In this document: positions 1 to 5,428 of the stretch, one piece after another | How the letters are laid out: each line of letters starts with the position of its first letter | Numbering within the stretch: the first letter of the stretch is position 1 | Assembly (NCBI GenBank): GCA_030592655.1 | Contig: JAUVIQ010000193.1 | Coordinates: 1 to 5,710, forward strand | Length of the DNA stretch: 5,710 nt | Direction: 5' to 3' | DNA from: Planctomycetales bacterium | GTDB lineage: Bacteria > Planctomycetota > Phycisphaerae > SM23-33 | Program-made: the position numbers and the translations under genes | The notes under the pieces: generated by a model | What the model was told of the DNA's origin: nothing | The model's input: only the letters and a program-made list of their open reading frames with translations | The model's database searches: none

Positions 1-750
1 CTGGCAGCACTTGGCCGAACGGACTTCTTCCAGAAGGCTTGCTTCCAGGGCGGCACATGCCTCCGCATCTTTCATGGCCTGAACCGGTTTTCGGAGGATC
101 TGGACTTTGCCCTGCAGGAGCCTGATGCGTCGTTTGAACTTGGGCTGTACCTCGATTCTCTCACCAGAGAACTGACGGCCTACGGCTATGGACTGGAAAT
201 GAATGATCGGTCGAAAGTGGATCAGGCCGTCCGCATGGCCTTCGTGAAGGATGACTCGCTGGGAAATCTGCTCCGGCTGAACTACAAGCCCACAACGGGG
301 CCGCTCCGCAAGCTGCGGATCAAGCTGGAGGTTGACACCAACCCGCCTGCCGGAGCGGAGTTCGAGACCAAGTACCTGGATTTCCCGTTCCCTTCGGCTG
401 TGTGCGTGTTCGATCTTCCGAGCCTCTTCGCCGGCAAGCTGCACGCGCTGTTATGCCGGGAGTACCTAAAAGGGCGTGACTGGTACGACTTCATTTGGTA
501 CACGGCTCGCACGACGCCAGCCAACTACGCTCTGTTATCCGCGGCCCTGAACCAGATGGGCCCATGGAAGGACCAGGACGTGCAGGCGGACCGAGCCTGG
601 TGTCTTGAACAACTGCGGGCCAAGATTGACTCGACCGATTGGGAGCACGCTCGCGACGACGTTCGCCGGTTCGTCAAGCCCAACGAGCTGCCATCACTGG
701 ACCTCTGGAGCCGGGAGTTCTTCCTGGCCCAAGTTGAGAAACTGGCCTGA
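1..750 (+). CDS. AbiEii/AbiGii-family nucleotidyltransferase toxin (5' end outside window)
   Basis: Reading frame 1 is open from the first base to TGA at 748-750, with an in-frame TAG directly after it (tandem stop). The visible 249 residues carry the family signature: GGTCLRIFHG at residues 17-26 followed by RFSEDLDF at 29-36. Asp33 and Asp35 are the expected metal-binding carboxylates of the nucleotidyltransferase fold. KLRIKLEVD (around 104-112) matches the later acidic motif. The conserved C-terminal block is also present: FAGKLHALL and then KGRDWYDF around 143-165. Known family members are type IV toxin-antitoxin or abortive-infection toxins that transfer nucleotides, some of them onto tRNA; their AbiEi-type antitoxin is normally encoded just upstream. 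By comparison with the family only some 20-40 N-terminal residues should be missing. Any antitoxin gene lies left of the window, so the TA pairing is inferred. The gene sits in the cargo of a tRNA-associated integrative element, as expected for a defence or addiction module. Confidence 0.88.
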   Translation: MAALGRTDFFQKACFQGGTCLRIFHGLNRFSEDLDFALQEPDASFELGLYLDSLTRELTAYGYGLEMNDRSKVDQAVRMAFVKDDSLGNLLRLNYKPTTGPLRKLRIKLEVDTNPPAGAEFETKYLDFPFPSAVCVFDLPSLFAGKLHALLCREYLKGRDWYDFIWYTARTTPANYALLSAALNQMGPWKDQDVQADRAWCLEQLRAKIDSTDWEHARDDVRRFVKPNELPSLDLWSREFFLAQVEKLA

Positions 751-780
751 TAGCACGGCCACCAAGACAGGAACATTACG

Positions 781-1017
781 ATGGAACAACAAGAAAGAGG
801 TATCATCGCCAAGTTGGAGTTTCCGCTGCCCGAGTGCCGGGAGCAGTTCGCGATGGCCGCACACGCCCTCGACATCAAAAGCGTCCTGTGGGATTTGGAT
901 GAATGGCTTCGCAACAATCTCAAACACAGCAGTGATTTTGACGAAGAGACTCTGGCCGCAGTGGGAAAACACCTCTACGAATGCCTGGAGCAGCATAATG
1001 TCAGGTTGCACGAATAG
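781..1017 (+). CDS. small phage-like hypothetical protein, 78 aa
   Basis: The ORF begins with ATG, preceded by AGGA at 769-772 (8-nt spacing), and lies 30 bp after the toxin stop on the same strand, so co-transcription is plausible. The protein is small, acidic and apparently helical, with no signal peptide or membrane segment. The pattern of an N-terminal 'F-LP' segment, a central SVLWDLDEWLRNNLKH block (about residues 34-49) and a C-terminal LYECLEQHNVRL block resembles small conserved proteins of unknown function that I recall from phages and prophages, which share an 'SVLWDLDQWLR'-like motif. I know of no biochemical role. It could be an independent phage-derived cargo gene or an accessory to the AbiEii gene. 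The coding call is firm; the function is unknown. Confidence 0.72.
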   Translation: MEQQERGIIAKLEFPLPECREQFAMAAHALDIKSVLWDLDEWLRNNLKHSSDFDEETLAAVGKHLYECLEQHNVRLHE

Positions 1018-1367
1018 GCGTTCGCAAGGTGGGAGAATTATCGCTTGAACCAGTTGTTGCAGAATATGCAACGACTGCCGCAGATAGCAAGCATCTTTAC
1101 CTCTGGATCGTTACCCCGATGAGGCGATGACCTTCGTTGGGATGCCGATCTGGTAAAGGTGTCTGGCTGTGCATTTCAGGCAAGCCTCGTGTAATCCGCT
1201 GGTTATTGAGGAACCGCTACGCTATCAACCGAACGCCATCTATGACTTGCGGATATATGGTCTAATATGGACATGTGTAATAACGGACACAAGCCAACTA
1301 TCCGATAAAGGAGAAGAAGGTTTCCGCAACGTTGGCGTAATCTGGTTTGGGAAGGAAAGGAACTGAT
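1018..1367. other. 350-bp intergenic stretch without a convincing gene
   Basis: Between the small hypothetical gene and the excisionase-like gene I see no ORF with recognisable protein features. A 65-codon GTG-initiated frame (1169-1366) exists, but its product resembles nothing I know. The segment looks more AT-rich than the flanking genes around 1240-1310, which could hold promoter or recombinase/excisionase binding DNA. I could not find a well-spaced -35/-10 pair for the downstream gene. The one clear structure is the hairpin at 1051-1077, listed separately. Confidence 0.5.
1051..1077 (+). terminator. 11-bp stem, 5-nt loop hairpin downstream of the small ORF
   Basis: CAGTTGTTGCA (1051-1061) pairs with TGCAACGACTG (1067-1077) through 10 Watson-Crick pairs and one G-U wobble, around the loop GAATA. 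It starts 33 nt after the stop of the 78-aa gene, a normal place for a terminator of the toxin/hypothetical transcript. No T-tract follows, so it is not a canonical intrinsic terminator. It may instead stabilise the mRNA 3' end or be a DNA site for a dimeric protein. The structure is seen directly; the role is inferred. Confidence 0.4.
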
Positions 1368-1370
1368 GTG
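1356..1370 (+). promoter_or_regulatory. Shine-Dalgarno site that selects GTG at 1368 as start
   Basis: A purine-rich AAAGGA at 1356-1361, within a longer GGAAGGAAAGGA run, lies 6 nt before GTG at 1368. The longer frame from TTG at 1347 would place this ribosome binding site inside the coding sequence, so GTG is the better start. Confidence 0.65.
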
Positions 1371-1664
1371 CCAATCTCCAGCGAACATCTAAACTCGACC
1401 CCAGAGGACCAGGATCTCTTGACGCCGAACGAGATTGGCAAGAGACTTCGTGTTACGGCGGAGCAGATCAGGTGCCTCATACGCAAAGGAGAACTTGCGG
1501 CGATTAACGTAGGCACCGGCCCGAAGAGGCCGCTCTATCGCATCACGCCGCAAGCACTTCAGGATTTTCTTTCACGCCGCTGGCAGCCAGGACTTTCCAT
1601 CCGGCCCAGGCGGGCATCTAAGCGACGTCAGCCTGTTCGGGATCTCTTTCCGAAGCTTCGATGA
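1368..1664 (+). CDS. MerR/excisionase-type helix-turn-helix protein (likely recombination directionality factor)
   Basis: The gene encodes about 98 aa from GTG 1368; TTG 1347 would give 105 aa, but the ribosome binding site favours GTG. Residues 17-68 fit the compact winged HTH of excisionases and MerR-like DNA-binding domains. LLTPNEIGKRLRV is the first helices, AEQIRCLIRKGELAAINVG the recognition helix and turn, then a basic wing (PKRPLYRI) and the closing helix TPQALQDFL. The C-terminal tail (about 75-98) is rich in Arg and Lys. Proteins of this form bind DNA beside attachment sites and steer a tyrosine recombinase toward excision, or act as small repressors. It lies tail-to-tail with the integrase gene, overlapping its 3' end by 47 bp, which supports a functional pairing. 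A plain transcriptional regulator is the main alternative. The protein has no catalytic domain. Confidence 0.72.
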   Translation: MPISSEHLNSTPEDQDLLTPNEIGKRLRVTAEQIRCLIRKGELAAINVGTGPKRPLYRITPQALQDFLSRRWQPGLSIRPRRASKRRQPVRDLFPKLR

Positions 1665-2763
1665 CACGCAGGCCACCGAGCAACTTGCCCCGAGCCTTCT
1701 TGATGGCATCCTCCACCTCATTGTCGGGGGTATGGGTGTAGGTCACTTGCTGCTGGAGATTGCTGTGTCTCATGAATTTTCTTTGCACATGTGGTGTGGT
1801 GACCAATGACATCGCTGTCGAGGCACAATGTCGAAGCCGGTAGAAGCCGTAACAAGGGACCTTCGCCTTCTTGCAGAGCCGGCGAAACTGTTCGGCTACC
1901 GAGTCCTTGCTCCAGGGCTTCCAGAACCTTGTTGTGAAGACCGAGCCTCCATCGGAGCGATGTCGTCCCCGCTTGGCCATCCTGCCAATCAGTTCTTTCC
2001 GATGTCGTCGCAAATGCTCCAAGGCCTGGAGAGTCTCCGGCCAGAGCAGAAACGTCTGGCAGATGCCGGTCTTTGACCGCGGGAGCGTAACTCTCTCGCC
2101 TCTGATATGTTTCCATGTCAGGTCATGGAGGTCCTTTGGTCCGAAGCCGCAGTTAAGCCCCAGGAGCAACATCACCTTCAGTTGAATGTCGGCATGCTCC
2201 AGAAGCCGGTGGATCTGTTCGGTTGTGTAGAGAGGCTTTTCCACCGAACCGACAGGCCGTGGCGGTTCGTTCTTGACCCTTTTGAGCTTCGGGACTTTCT
2301 CCAGCAGATCGAGATCATCGGCGAAGTTGAATATGCTTCTTACTGCTGTGAGGTAGTGGTTGATGGATTCAGGGGAGTAGTTCCGCTTCCGAAGGGAGAC
2401 CTTCCAGGCGGCGAACATCTCCACGGTGAATTCTCCAGCCCGTAGGTTCGGGTGGTCCTTCAAGAATCGTCTGAGCCAGCCCTTGTAGCTCCGCAACGTC
2501 GTTTCCGGAGCCTTCCAGTTGGCTTGCTGGGCGGCCAGGAAGCGATTGGCCAATTCCTTGACCGTTACCAGGCTGCCCGACGGTCCGAACGGTTTCGGGT
2601 CCATCGCCACCGAGCTCATCCCGAGGGCCAGATGGTGATATCGCTGAAGCGCCTCGTCTCTGTCTGACCCAAGATAGACTCGCTTCTTGTCGCGAGTAAC
2701 ATAGTACTGGCCAGTGTGTTTGTGATAACTCAGCGGGTTCGATGCTGGTCGGCTTCGTGACAT
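1618..2763 (-). CDS. tyrosine recombinase / site-specific integrase (planctomycete-like variant)
   Basis: The protein has 381 aa from ATG (2763-2761), with GTGAGGTG at 2776-2769 as ribosome binding site. Residues about 1-50 are a basic arm-binding-type N-terminus with a YHKHTGQYYVT stretch. Residues 65-150 form the SAM-like core-binding domain (VKELANRFL, TTLRSYKGWLRRFL, INHYLTAVRSIFNFA). Residues 175-360 form the catalytic domain. Visible catalytic positions are Lys231 in RSKTG, Arg311 in YRLRH, His333 in MRHSN and the nucleophile Tyr342 in VTYTH. The first catalytic Arg, normally in a 'TGLR.xEL' motif, aligns with Gly208 of LNCGFGPKDL, and the box-II His aligns with Tyr308. I recall this GFG-type motif and the 'LLWPET' segment from planctomycete integrases. 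The enzyme would cut and rejoin DNA between attP and attB. It reads away from the tRNA-Val gene 117 bp upstream, the usual arrangement for an element inserted at a tRNA 3' end. Confidence 0.92.
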   Translation of the reverse strand: MSRSRPASNPLSYHKHTGQYYVTRDKKRVYLGSDRDEALQRYHHLALGMSSVAMDPKPFGPSGSLVTVKELANRFLAAQQANWKAPETTLRSYKGWLRRFLKDHPNLRAGEFTVEMFAAWKVSLRKRNYSPESINHYLTAVRSIFNFADDLDLLEKVPKLKRVKNEPPRPVGSVEKPLYTTEQIHRLLEHADIQLKVMLLLGLNCGFGPKDLHDLTWKHIRGERVTLPRSKTGICQTFLLWPETLQALEHLRRHRKELIGRMAKRGRHRSDGGSVFTTRFWKPWSKDSVAEQFRRLCKKAKVPCYGFYRLRHCASTAMSLVTTPHVQRKFMRHSNLQQQVTYTHTPDNEVEDAIKKARGKLLGGLRVIEASERDPEQADVA

Positions 2764-2768
2764 TTTCG

Positions 2769-2776
2769 CACCTCAC
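2769..2776 (-). promoter_or_regulatory. ribosome binding site of the integrase gene
   Basis: On the minus strand GTGAGGTG precedes ATG at 2763 by about 5-7 nt. This supports the chosen start and the full N-terminal arm-binding region. It overlaps the left arm of the inverted repeat described next, so a protein bound there could also affect translation signals in the transcript. Confidence 0.6.
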
Positions 2777-2807
2777 TACACGTTCAAAAGTGTAGTCAAA
2801 AGTGTAG
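2775..2807. repeat. exact tandem 12-bp repeat plus inverted copy upstream of the integrase
   Basis: TCAAAAGTGTAG occurs twice in direct tandem at 2784-2795 and 2796-2807 with no mismatch. In addition ACTACAC at 2775-2781 is the reverse complement of GTGTAGT at 2790-2796. Three copies of the GTGTAG core therefore sit within 33 bp, ending just before the integrase start codon. Known integrative elements place arm-type integrase sites, excisionase sites or self-regulatory operators exactly here. The repeat is seen directly; its role as a binding site is inferred. Confidence 0.7.
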
Positions 2808-2862
2808 CACCACGATTGCCGGTGGGGATGTCGCAGGAATGACGGCTTGTAACTCTTTGGCT

Positions 2863-2878
2863 TACATGCCGATATGTA
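2863..2878. repeat. short inverted repeat just past the tRNA 3' end
   Basis: TACAT (2863-2867) and ATGTA (2874-2878) form a 5-bp inverted repeat around a 6-nt spacer, 2 bp beyond the tRNA-Val 3' end. It could form a weak hairpin in the tRNA 3' trailer or part of the integrase core site. A match this short may be chance. Confidence 0.3.
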
Positions 2879-2879
2879 C

Positions 2880-2904
2880 TGGGCCGTACTGGACTTGAAC
2901 CAGT
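2880..2904. other. predicted attachment site at the 3' end of tRNA-Val
   Basis: The integrase starts 117 bp from the 3' end of the tRNA and is transcribed away from it. Elements with this geometry usually recombine within the tRNA 3' portion (T arm and acceptor strand) and leave a direct repeat of that piece at their far end. The far copy would lie left of this window, so the exact core cannot be set here. The listed span is the T arm plus the 3' acceptor strand and discriminator base. Confidence 0.4.
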
Positions 2905-2953
2905 GACCTCCTGCGTGTCGAGCAGGCGCTCTAGCCAACTGAGCTAACGGCCC
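2880..2953 (-). tRNA. tRNA-Val (anticodon GAC)
   Basis: Read on the minus strand the 74 nt fold into a complete cloverleaf. The acceptor GGGCCGT pairs with ACGGCCC, and the D arm is GCTC/GAGC with a 9-nt loop containing GG. The anticodon stem is CCTGC/GCAGG, the variable loop AGGTC, and the T arm ACTGG/CCAGT with loop TTCAAGT. The discriminator base is A, and the 3' CCA is not encoded (GTA follows). The anticodon loop is TCGACAC, giving GAC, which decodes GUC and GUU (valine). Position 33 is therefore C rather than the near-invariant U, which is odd for an otherwise perfect tRNA. The gene has its own promoter and is likely the insertion target of the neighbouring integrase. Confidence 0.93.
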
Positions 2954-2969
2954 TCTGAAATCAAAGTTA

Positions 2970-2998
2970 AGTGTATGCCCATCCGGTCGGTCTGTCAA
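2970..2998 (-). promoter_or_regulatory. sigma70-type promoter of tRNA-Val
   Basis: On the minus strand TTGACA (2998-2993) is a perfect -35 box, followed after exactly 17 bp by TACACT (2975-2970), a good -10 box. Transcription would start near 2963, about 10 nt before the mature tRNA 5' end at 2953. This spacing is typical for an autonomous tRNA gene. Confidence 0.75.
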
Positions 2999-3031
2999 GA
3001 AAGCTTCAATACGATTCATCTCGATTTGTCA

Positions 3032-3060
3032 TTGTGCTCTGAAACTCCAACAGATAAACT
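3032..3060 (+). promoter_or_regulatory. weak candidate promoter for nfnAB
   Basis: TTGTGC (3032-3037) and TAAACT (3055-3060) are spaced by 17 bp and lie 46 bp before the nfnA start. Each box matches consensus at only about four of six positions, so this is a candidate only. The nfnAB promoter must lie in this divergent intergenic region unless transcription enters from elsewhere. Confidence 0.25.
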
Positions 3061-3094
3061 ACCAAACCCATTTGACCTTACAAACATTCAAAGC

Positions 3095-3109
3095 AAGGCG
3101 GTAAAAGTG
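3095..3109 (+). promoter_or_regulatory. ribosome binding site deciding the GTG start of nfnA
   Basis: AAGGCGG at 3095-3101 precedes GTG 3107 with suitable spacing (8 nt from AAGG). The frame is open back to 2975, but those upstream codons overlap the tRNA promoter and do not match the family's N-terminus, which begins at about FKII. Confidence 0.6.
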
Positions 3110-3964
3110 TTCAAGATAATAAGCAACGAGGAAGTAGGCCCAAACGTCCATCGCCTGGTGGTCGATGCGCCGCGTGTAGCCAAGGCCCGCAAGCCCGGAC
3201 AATTCGTTATCGTCCGCAAAACCGACGGAACCGAACGCATCCCACTGACAATAGCCGACGCAGACGCCGCCGCAGGAACCATCACACTGTTCATCCAGGC
3301 AGTCGGCGTAAGCACCAGGGCAATCGTCGCTACGCCCGCAGGTGAATCGCTCCGCGACGTTGCCGGCCCGCTGGGTCTGCCGACGCACCTCCAAACATGG
3401 GGAAACGTCGCCTGCATCGGCGGAGGGGTCGGAACAGCCGTCCTCTACCCGCTCGCCAAAGCGCTGGCCCAGGCGGGAAACAAGGTCTATACCGTCATCG
3501 GCGCTCGCTCGGCTGGGCAGGTAATCCTGGCCGACGAACTCGGCGAATTCTCCGAGGAAGTCTTCATCGCCACCGAAGACGGAAGCAGCGGACGCGAAGG
3601 GCTCGTAACCGTAATCCTTGCCGACATGCTGGCCGGTGAACTTCCCAAACCGGACGCCGTATTCGCCGTCGGACCCGTCCCGATGATGTCGGCGATAGCC
3701 GAGATGACCCGCCCAGCCGCCATTCCCACCATCGTCAGCCTCAACGCCATAATGATCGACGGGACGGGCATGTGCGGCGGATGCCGGGTTACCATCGGCG
3801 GCGAAACGAAATTCACTTGCGTCGATGGACCGGAATTCGACGCGCATCAGGTCGATTTCGCAGGCTTGAGAAACCGGCTCGGAATGTATCGCGAACACGA
3901 AACCGACGCACTGCACAAATGCAAACTGGATCAACAACTCGACGAAATCAAGGAGGCGGACTGA
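3107..3964 (+). CDS. nfnA: NfnA: small subunit of NADH-dependent ferredoxin:NADP+ oxidoreductase
   Basis: The 285-aa product has the family's usual size. It belongs to the ferredoxin-NADP+ reductase / dihydroorotate dehydrogenase electron-transfer subunit class. Residues about 1-95 form the FAD-binding beta-barrel, with PGQFVIVR and the flavin motif RIPLTIAD at 44-51. Residues 100-215 form the nucleotide-binding domain, with IGGGVGTA at 104-111 and AVGPVPMM further on. The C-terminus holds the [2Fe-2S] site: MIDGTGMCGGCRV and then C-V-D-G-P-E-F-D. Cys223, Cys226 and Cys238 are the expected ligands, and Asp218 sits where related Nfn subunits use an Asp ligand. In characterised enzymes this subunit oxidises NADH and passes electrons to the bifurcating FAD in NfnB. 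The stop TGA directly abuts the ATG of nfnB, so the two are translationally coupled. SudB-like sulfide dehydrogenase annotation is the common alternative name; sequence alone does not settle the physiological direction. Confidence 0.9.
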   Translation: MFKIISNEEVGPNVHRLVVDAPRVAKARKPGQFVIVRKTDGTERIPLTIADADAAAGTITLFIQAVGVSTRAIVATPAGESLRDVAGPLGLPTHLQTWGNVACIGGGVGTAVLYPLAKALAQAGNKVYTVIGARSAGQVILADELGEFSEEVFIATEDGSSGREGLVTVILADMLAGELPKPDAVFAVGPVPMMSAIAEMTRPAAIPTIVSLNAIMIDGTGMCGGCRVTIGGETKFTCVDGPEFDAHQVDFAGLRNRLGMYREHETDALHKCKLDQQLDEIKEAD

Positions 3965-5386
3965 ATGACTACCTCCGCGACAAGTAACGAACTGACCGCC
4001 AAAGAGCGGATGACTATCGAGCGCGTCAAGATGCCCGAGCAGGACGCCGCCCAGCGAGCCGGTAACTTTCTCGAAGTCAACCTCGGCTTGAGCGAAGCGG
4101 CTGCCGTCCGCGAGGCCCAACGATGTCTCCAGTGCAAGAATCGCCAGTGCGTCCAAGGCTGCCCGGTCGAGGTCGATATTCCGGAGTTCATCGACAAGGT
4201 GGCCCAAGGCGATTTCGCATCGGCCGCCGAGATACTGACCCGCACGAACGCCCTTCCGGCAATCTGCGGACGGGTCTGCCCACAGGAAATCCAATGCGAA
4301 GCCAAATGCGTTCGAGGCATCAAGGGCGAATCCGTCGCCGTCGGACACCTTGAACGATTCGTCGCCGACTGGGCAAGGCAGAACGGCATAAAGGCTGAAA
4401 CAACCAAGGTCGAACCGAGCGGTTTCAAGGTCGCCGTTGTCGGGGCGGGTCCTGCCGGTCTGACGGCAGCGGGCGAACTTGCCCGGATGGGACACGAAGT
4501 AACGATATTCGAGGCCCTCCACGCACCCGGCGGCGTGCTGCGATACGGGATACCCGAATTCCGCCTGCCCGAAAACGTCATCGACTACGAAGTCGCGCAG
4601 ATAGAAGCCCTCGGCGTGCGGATCGAGTGCAACGTCATCGTCGGAAGGACAATCACGCTGGCCGAAATCCGCGAGAAGTTCGACGCGGCCTTCATCGCCA
4701 ACGGAGCCGGGCTTCCGGTGTTCCTGAAGGTCCCCGGCGAAAACCTCAATGCCGTATATTCCGCCAACGAGTTCCTCGTCCGCGTCAACCTTATGGGCGC
4801 GTATCGCGACGGGTATGAGCGGACGCCGATAATCCGAGGCCGGCGCGTAGTCGTAATCGGCGGCGGGAATACCGCGATGGACGCCGTGCGAACTTCCAAA
4901 CGACTTGGGGCTGAAAAAGCCATGATCTTCTACCGTCGAACCGAAGCCGAAATGCCCGCACGAACCGAAGAAATCAAACACGCCAAAGAGGAAGGCATCG
5001 AGTTCCATCTGCTTGAAGCGCCGGTCGAAATCCTCGGCTCCGATGGCTGGGTCAGCGGGATTCGGATGCAGAAGATGGAACTCGGCGAGCCGGACGATTC
5101 GGGCCGGCGGCGCCCCGTTCCCATCCCCGGAAGCGAGCACGAAGTCGAGTGCGACGTTATCGTCGTAGCCGTCGGTATTAACGCCAATCCGCTGCTGACC
5201 GCCACCGAGCCCGAACTGAAGACCAACAAGTGGGGATACATTGAAGCCGACGAGTCGGGCCGGACCTCGATTCCGTGCATCTTCGCCGGCGGGGACATTG
5301 TTCGGGGTTCAGCCACGGTCATCCTTGCGATGGGCGACGGAAAAGACGCGGCTGCGGGGATAGACGAGTACCTGCGAGAAAAGTAG
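3965..5386 (+). CDS. nfnB: NfnB: large subunit of NADH-dependent ferredoxin:NADP+ oxidoreductase (GltD-like)
   Basis: The 473-aa product is full length for the family. Its start follows the nfnA stop with no gap and has a strong AAGGAGG at 3950-3956. The N-terminus carries two cysteine sets for [4Fe-4S] clusters: Cys54, 57, 62, 66 and Cys101, 105, 111, 115. The FAD-binding Rossmann motif is VVGAGPAGLTAAGEL (GxGxxG at 160-165), followed by GGVLRYGIPEFRLP. The NADPH-binding motif IGGGNTAMDAVRT starts at 298, with a basic YRRTEAEMPAR stretch after it. The closing flavin motif FAGGDIVRGSATVILAMGDG starts at 440. These match the glutamate synthase small-subunit family, but no large glutamate synthase subunit is adjacent, while NfnA is. 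Known NfnAB couples NADPH to ferredoxin and NAD+ by flavin-based electron bifurcation in the cytosol, balancing redox pools in anaerobes. Sulfide dehydrogenase alpha subunit (SudA) is the alternative annotation. Confidence 0.92.
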   Translation: MTTSATSNELTAKERMTIERVKMPEQDAAQRAGNFLEVNLGLSEAAAVREAQRCLQCKNRQCVQGCPVEVDIPEFIDKVAQGDFASAAEILTRTNALPAICGRVCPQEIQCEAKCVRGIKGESVAVGHLERFVADWARQNGIKAETTKVEPSGFKVAVVGAGPAGLTAAGELARMGHEVTIFEALHAPGGVLRYGIPEFRLPENVIDYEVAQIEALGVRIECNVIVGRTITLAEIREKFDAAFIANGAGLPVFLKVPGENLNAVYSANEFLVRVNLMGAYRDGYERTPIIRGRRVVVIGGGNTAMDAVRTSKRLGAEKAMIFYRRTEAEMPARTEEIKHAKEEGIEFHLLEAPVEILGSDGWVSGIRMQKMELGEPDDSGRRRPVPIPGSEHEVECDVIVVAVGINANPLLTATEPELKTNKWGYIEADESGRTSIPCIFAGGDIVRGSATVILAMGDGKDAAAGIDEYLREK

Positions 5387-5420
5387 CACGGGCGTCCCCA
5401 AGGGACAGGTCTCGCCCGTG
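5387..5420 (+). terminator. GC-rich stem-loop just after nfnB
   Basis: CACGGGCG (5387-5394) pairs with CGCCCGTG (5413-5420), an 8-bp perfect stem beginning at the base after the nfnB stop codon. A nested small hairpin (TCCC at 5395-5398 with GGGA at 5402-5405) lies inside the loop. No T-run follows, so it is not a standard intrinsic terminator. It may end or protect the nfnAB transcript, or be a copy of a dispersed palindromic element. Confidence 0.45.
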
Positions 5421-5428
5421 AAGATGCG

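Noticed and set aside
1118..1156. Short coding-looking stretch (DEAMTFVGMPIW) that might be a gene remnant
   Set aside because: Only about a dozen codons before a stop, with an upstream stop in the same frame, and no match I can name.
1169..1366. 65-codon GTG-initiated ORF on the plus strand, with AAAGGTG upstream
   Set aside because: The product resembles no family I know and the codon pattern is unconvincing. The frame ends just before the better-supported start at 1368. The AAAGGTG could be a chance ribosome binding site, so I left it uncalled.
2876..2893. Direct repeat GTACTGG at 2876-2882 and 2886-2892 as an insertion target duplication
   Set aside because: Seven bases at the end of the tRNA acceptor are easily coincidental, and tyrosine recombinases do not make target duplications of this kind.
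2369..3019. 216-codon minus-strand ORF crossing the integrase 5' end, tRNA and tRNA promoter
   Set aside because: It runs through a complete tRNA gene and overlaps the integrase in another frame.
3059..5140. 693-codon minus-strand ORF opposite nfnA and nfnB
   Set aside because: It is antisense to two genes with unambiguous cofactor motifs. Its composition (rich in Gly, Asp and Phe, without domains) is what the antisense of GC-rich coding DNA produces.
3965..5386. Glutamate synthase small subunit (gltD)
   Set aside because: The fold is shared, but no glutamate synthase large subunit is present, and the adjoining coupled NfnA-type gene makes NfnB the better call.
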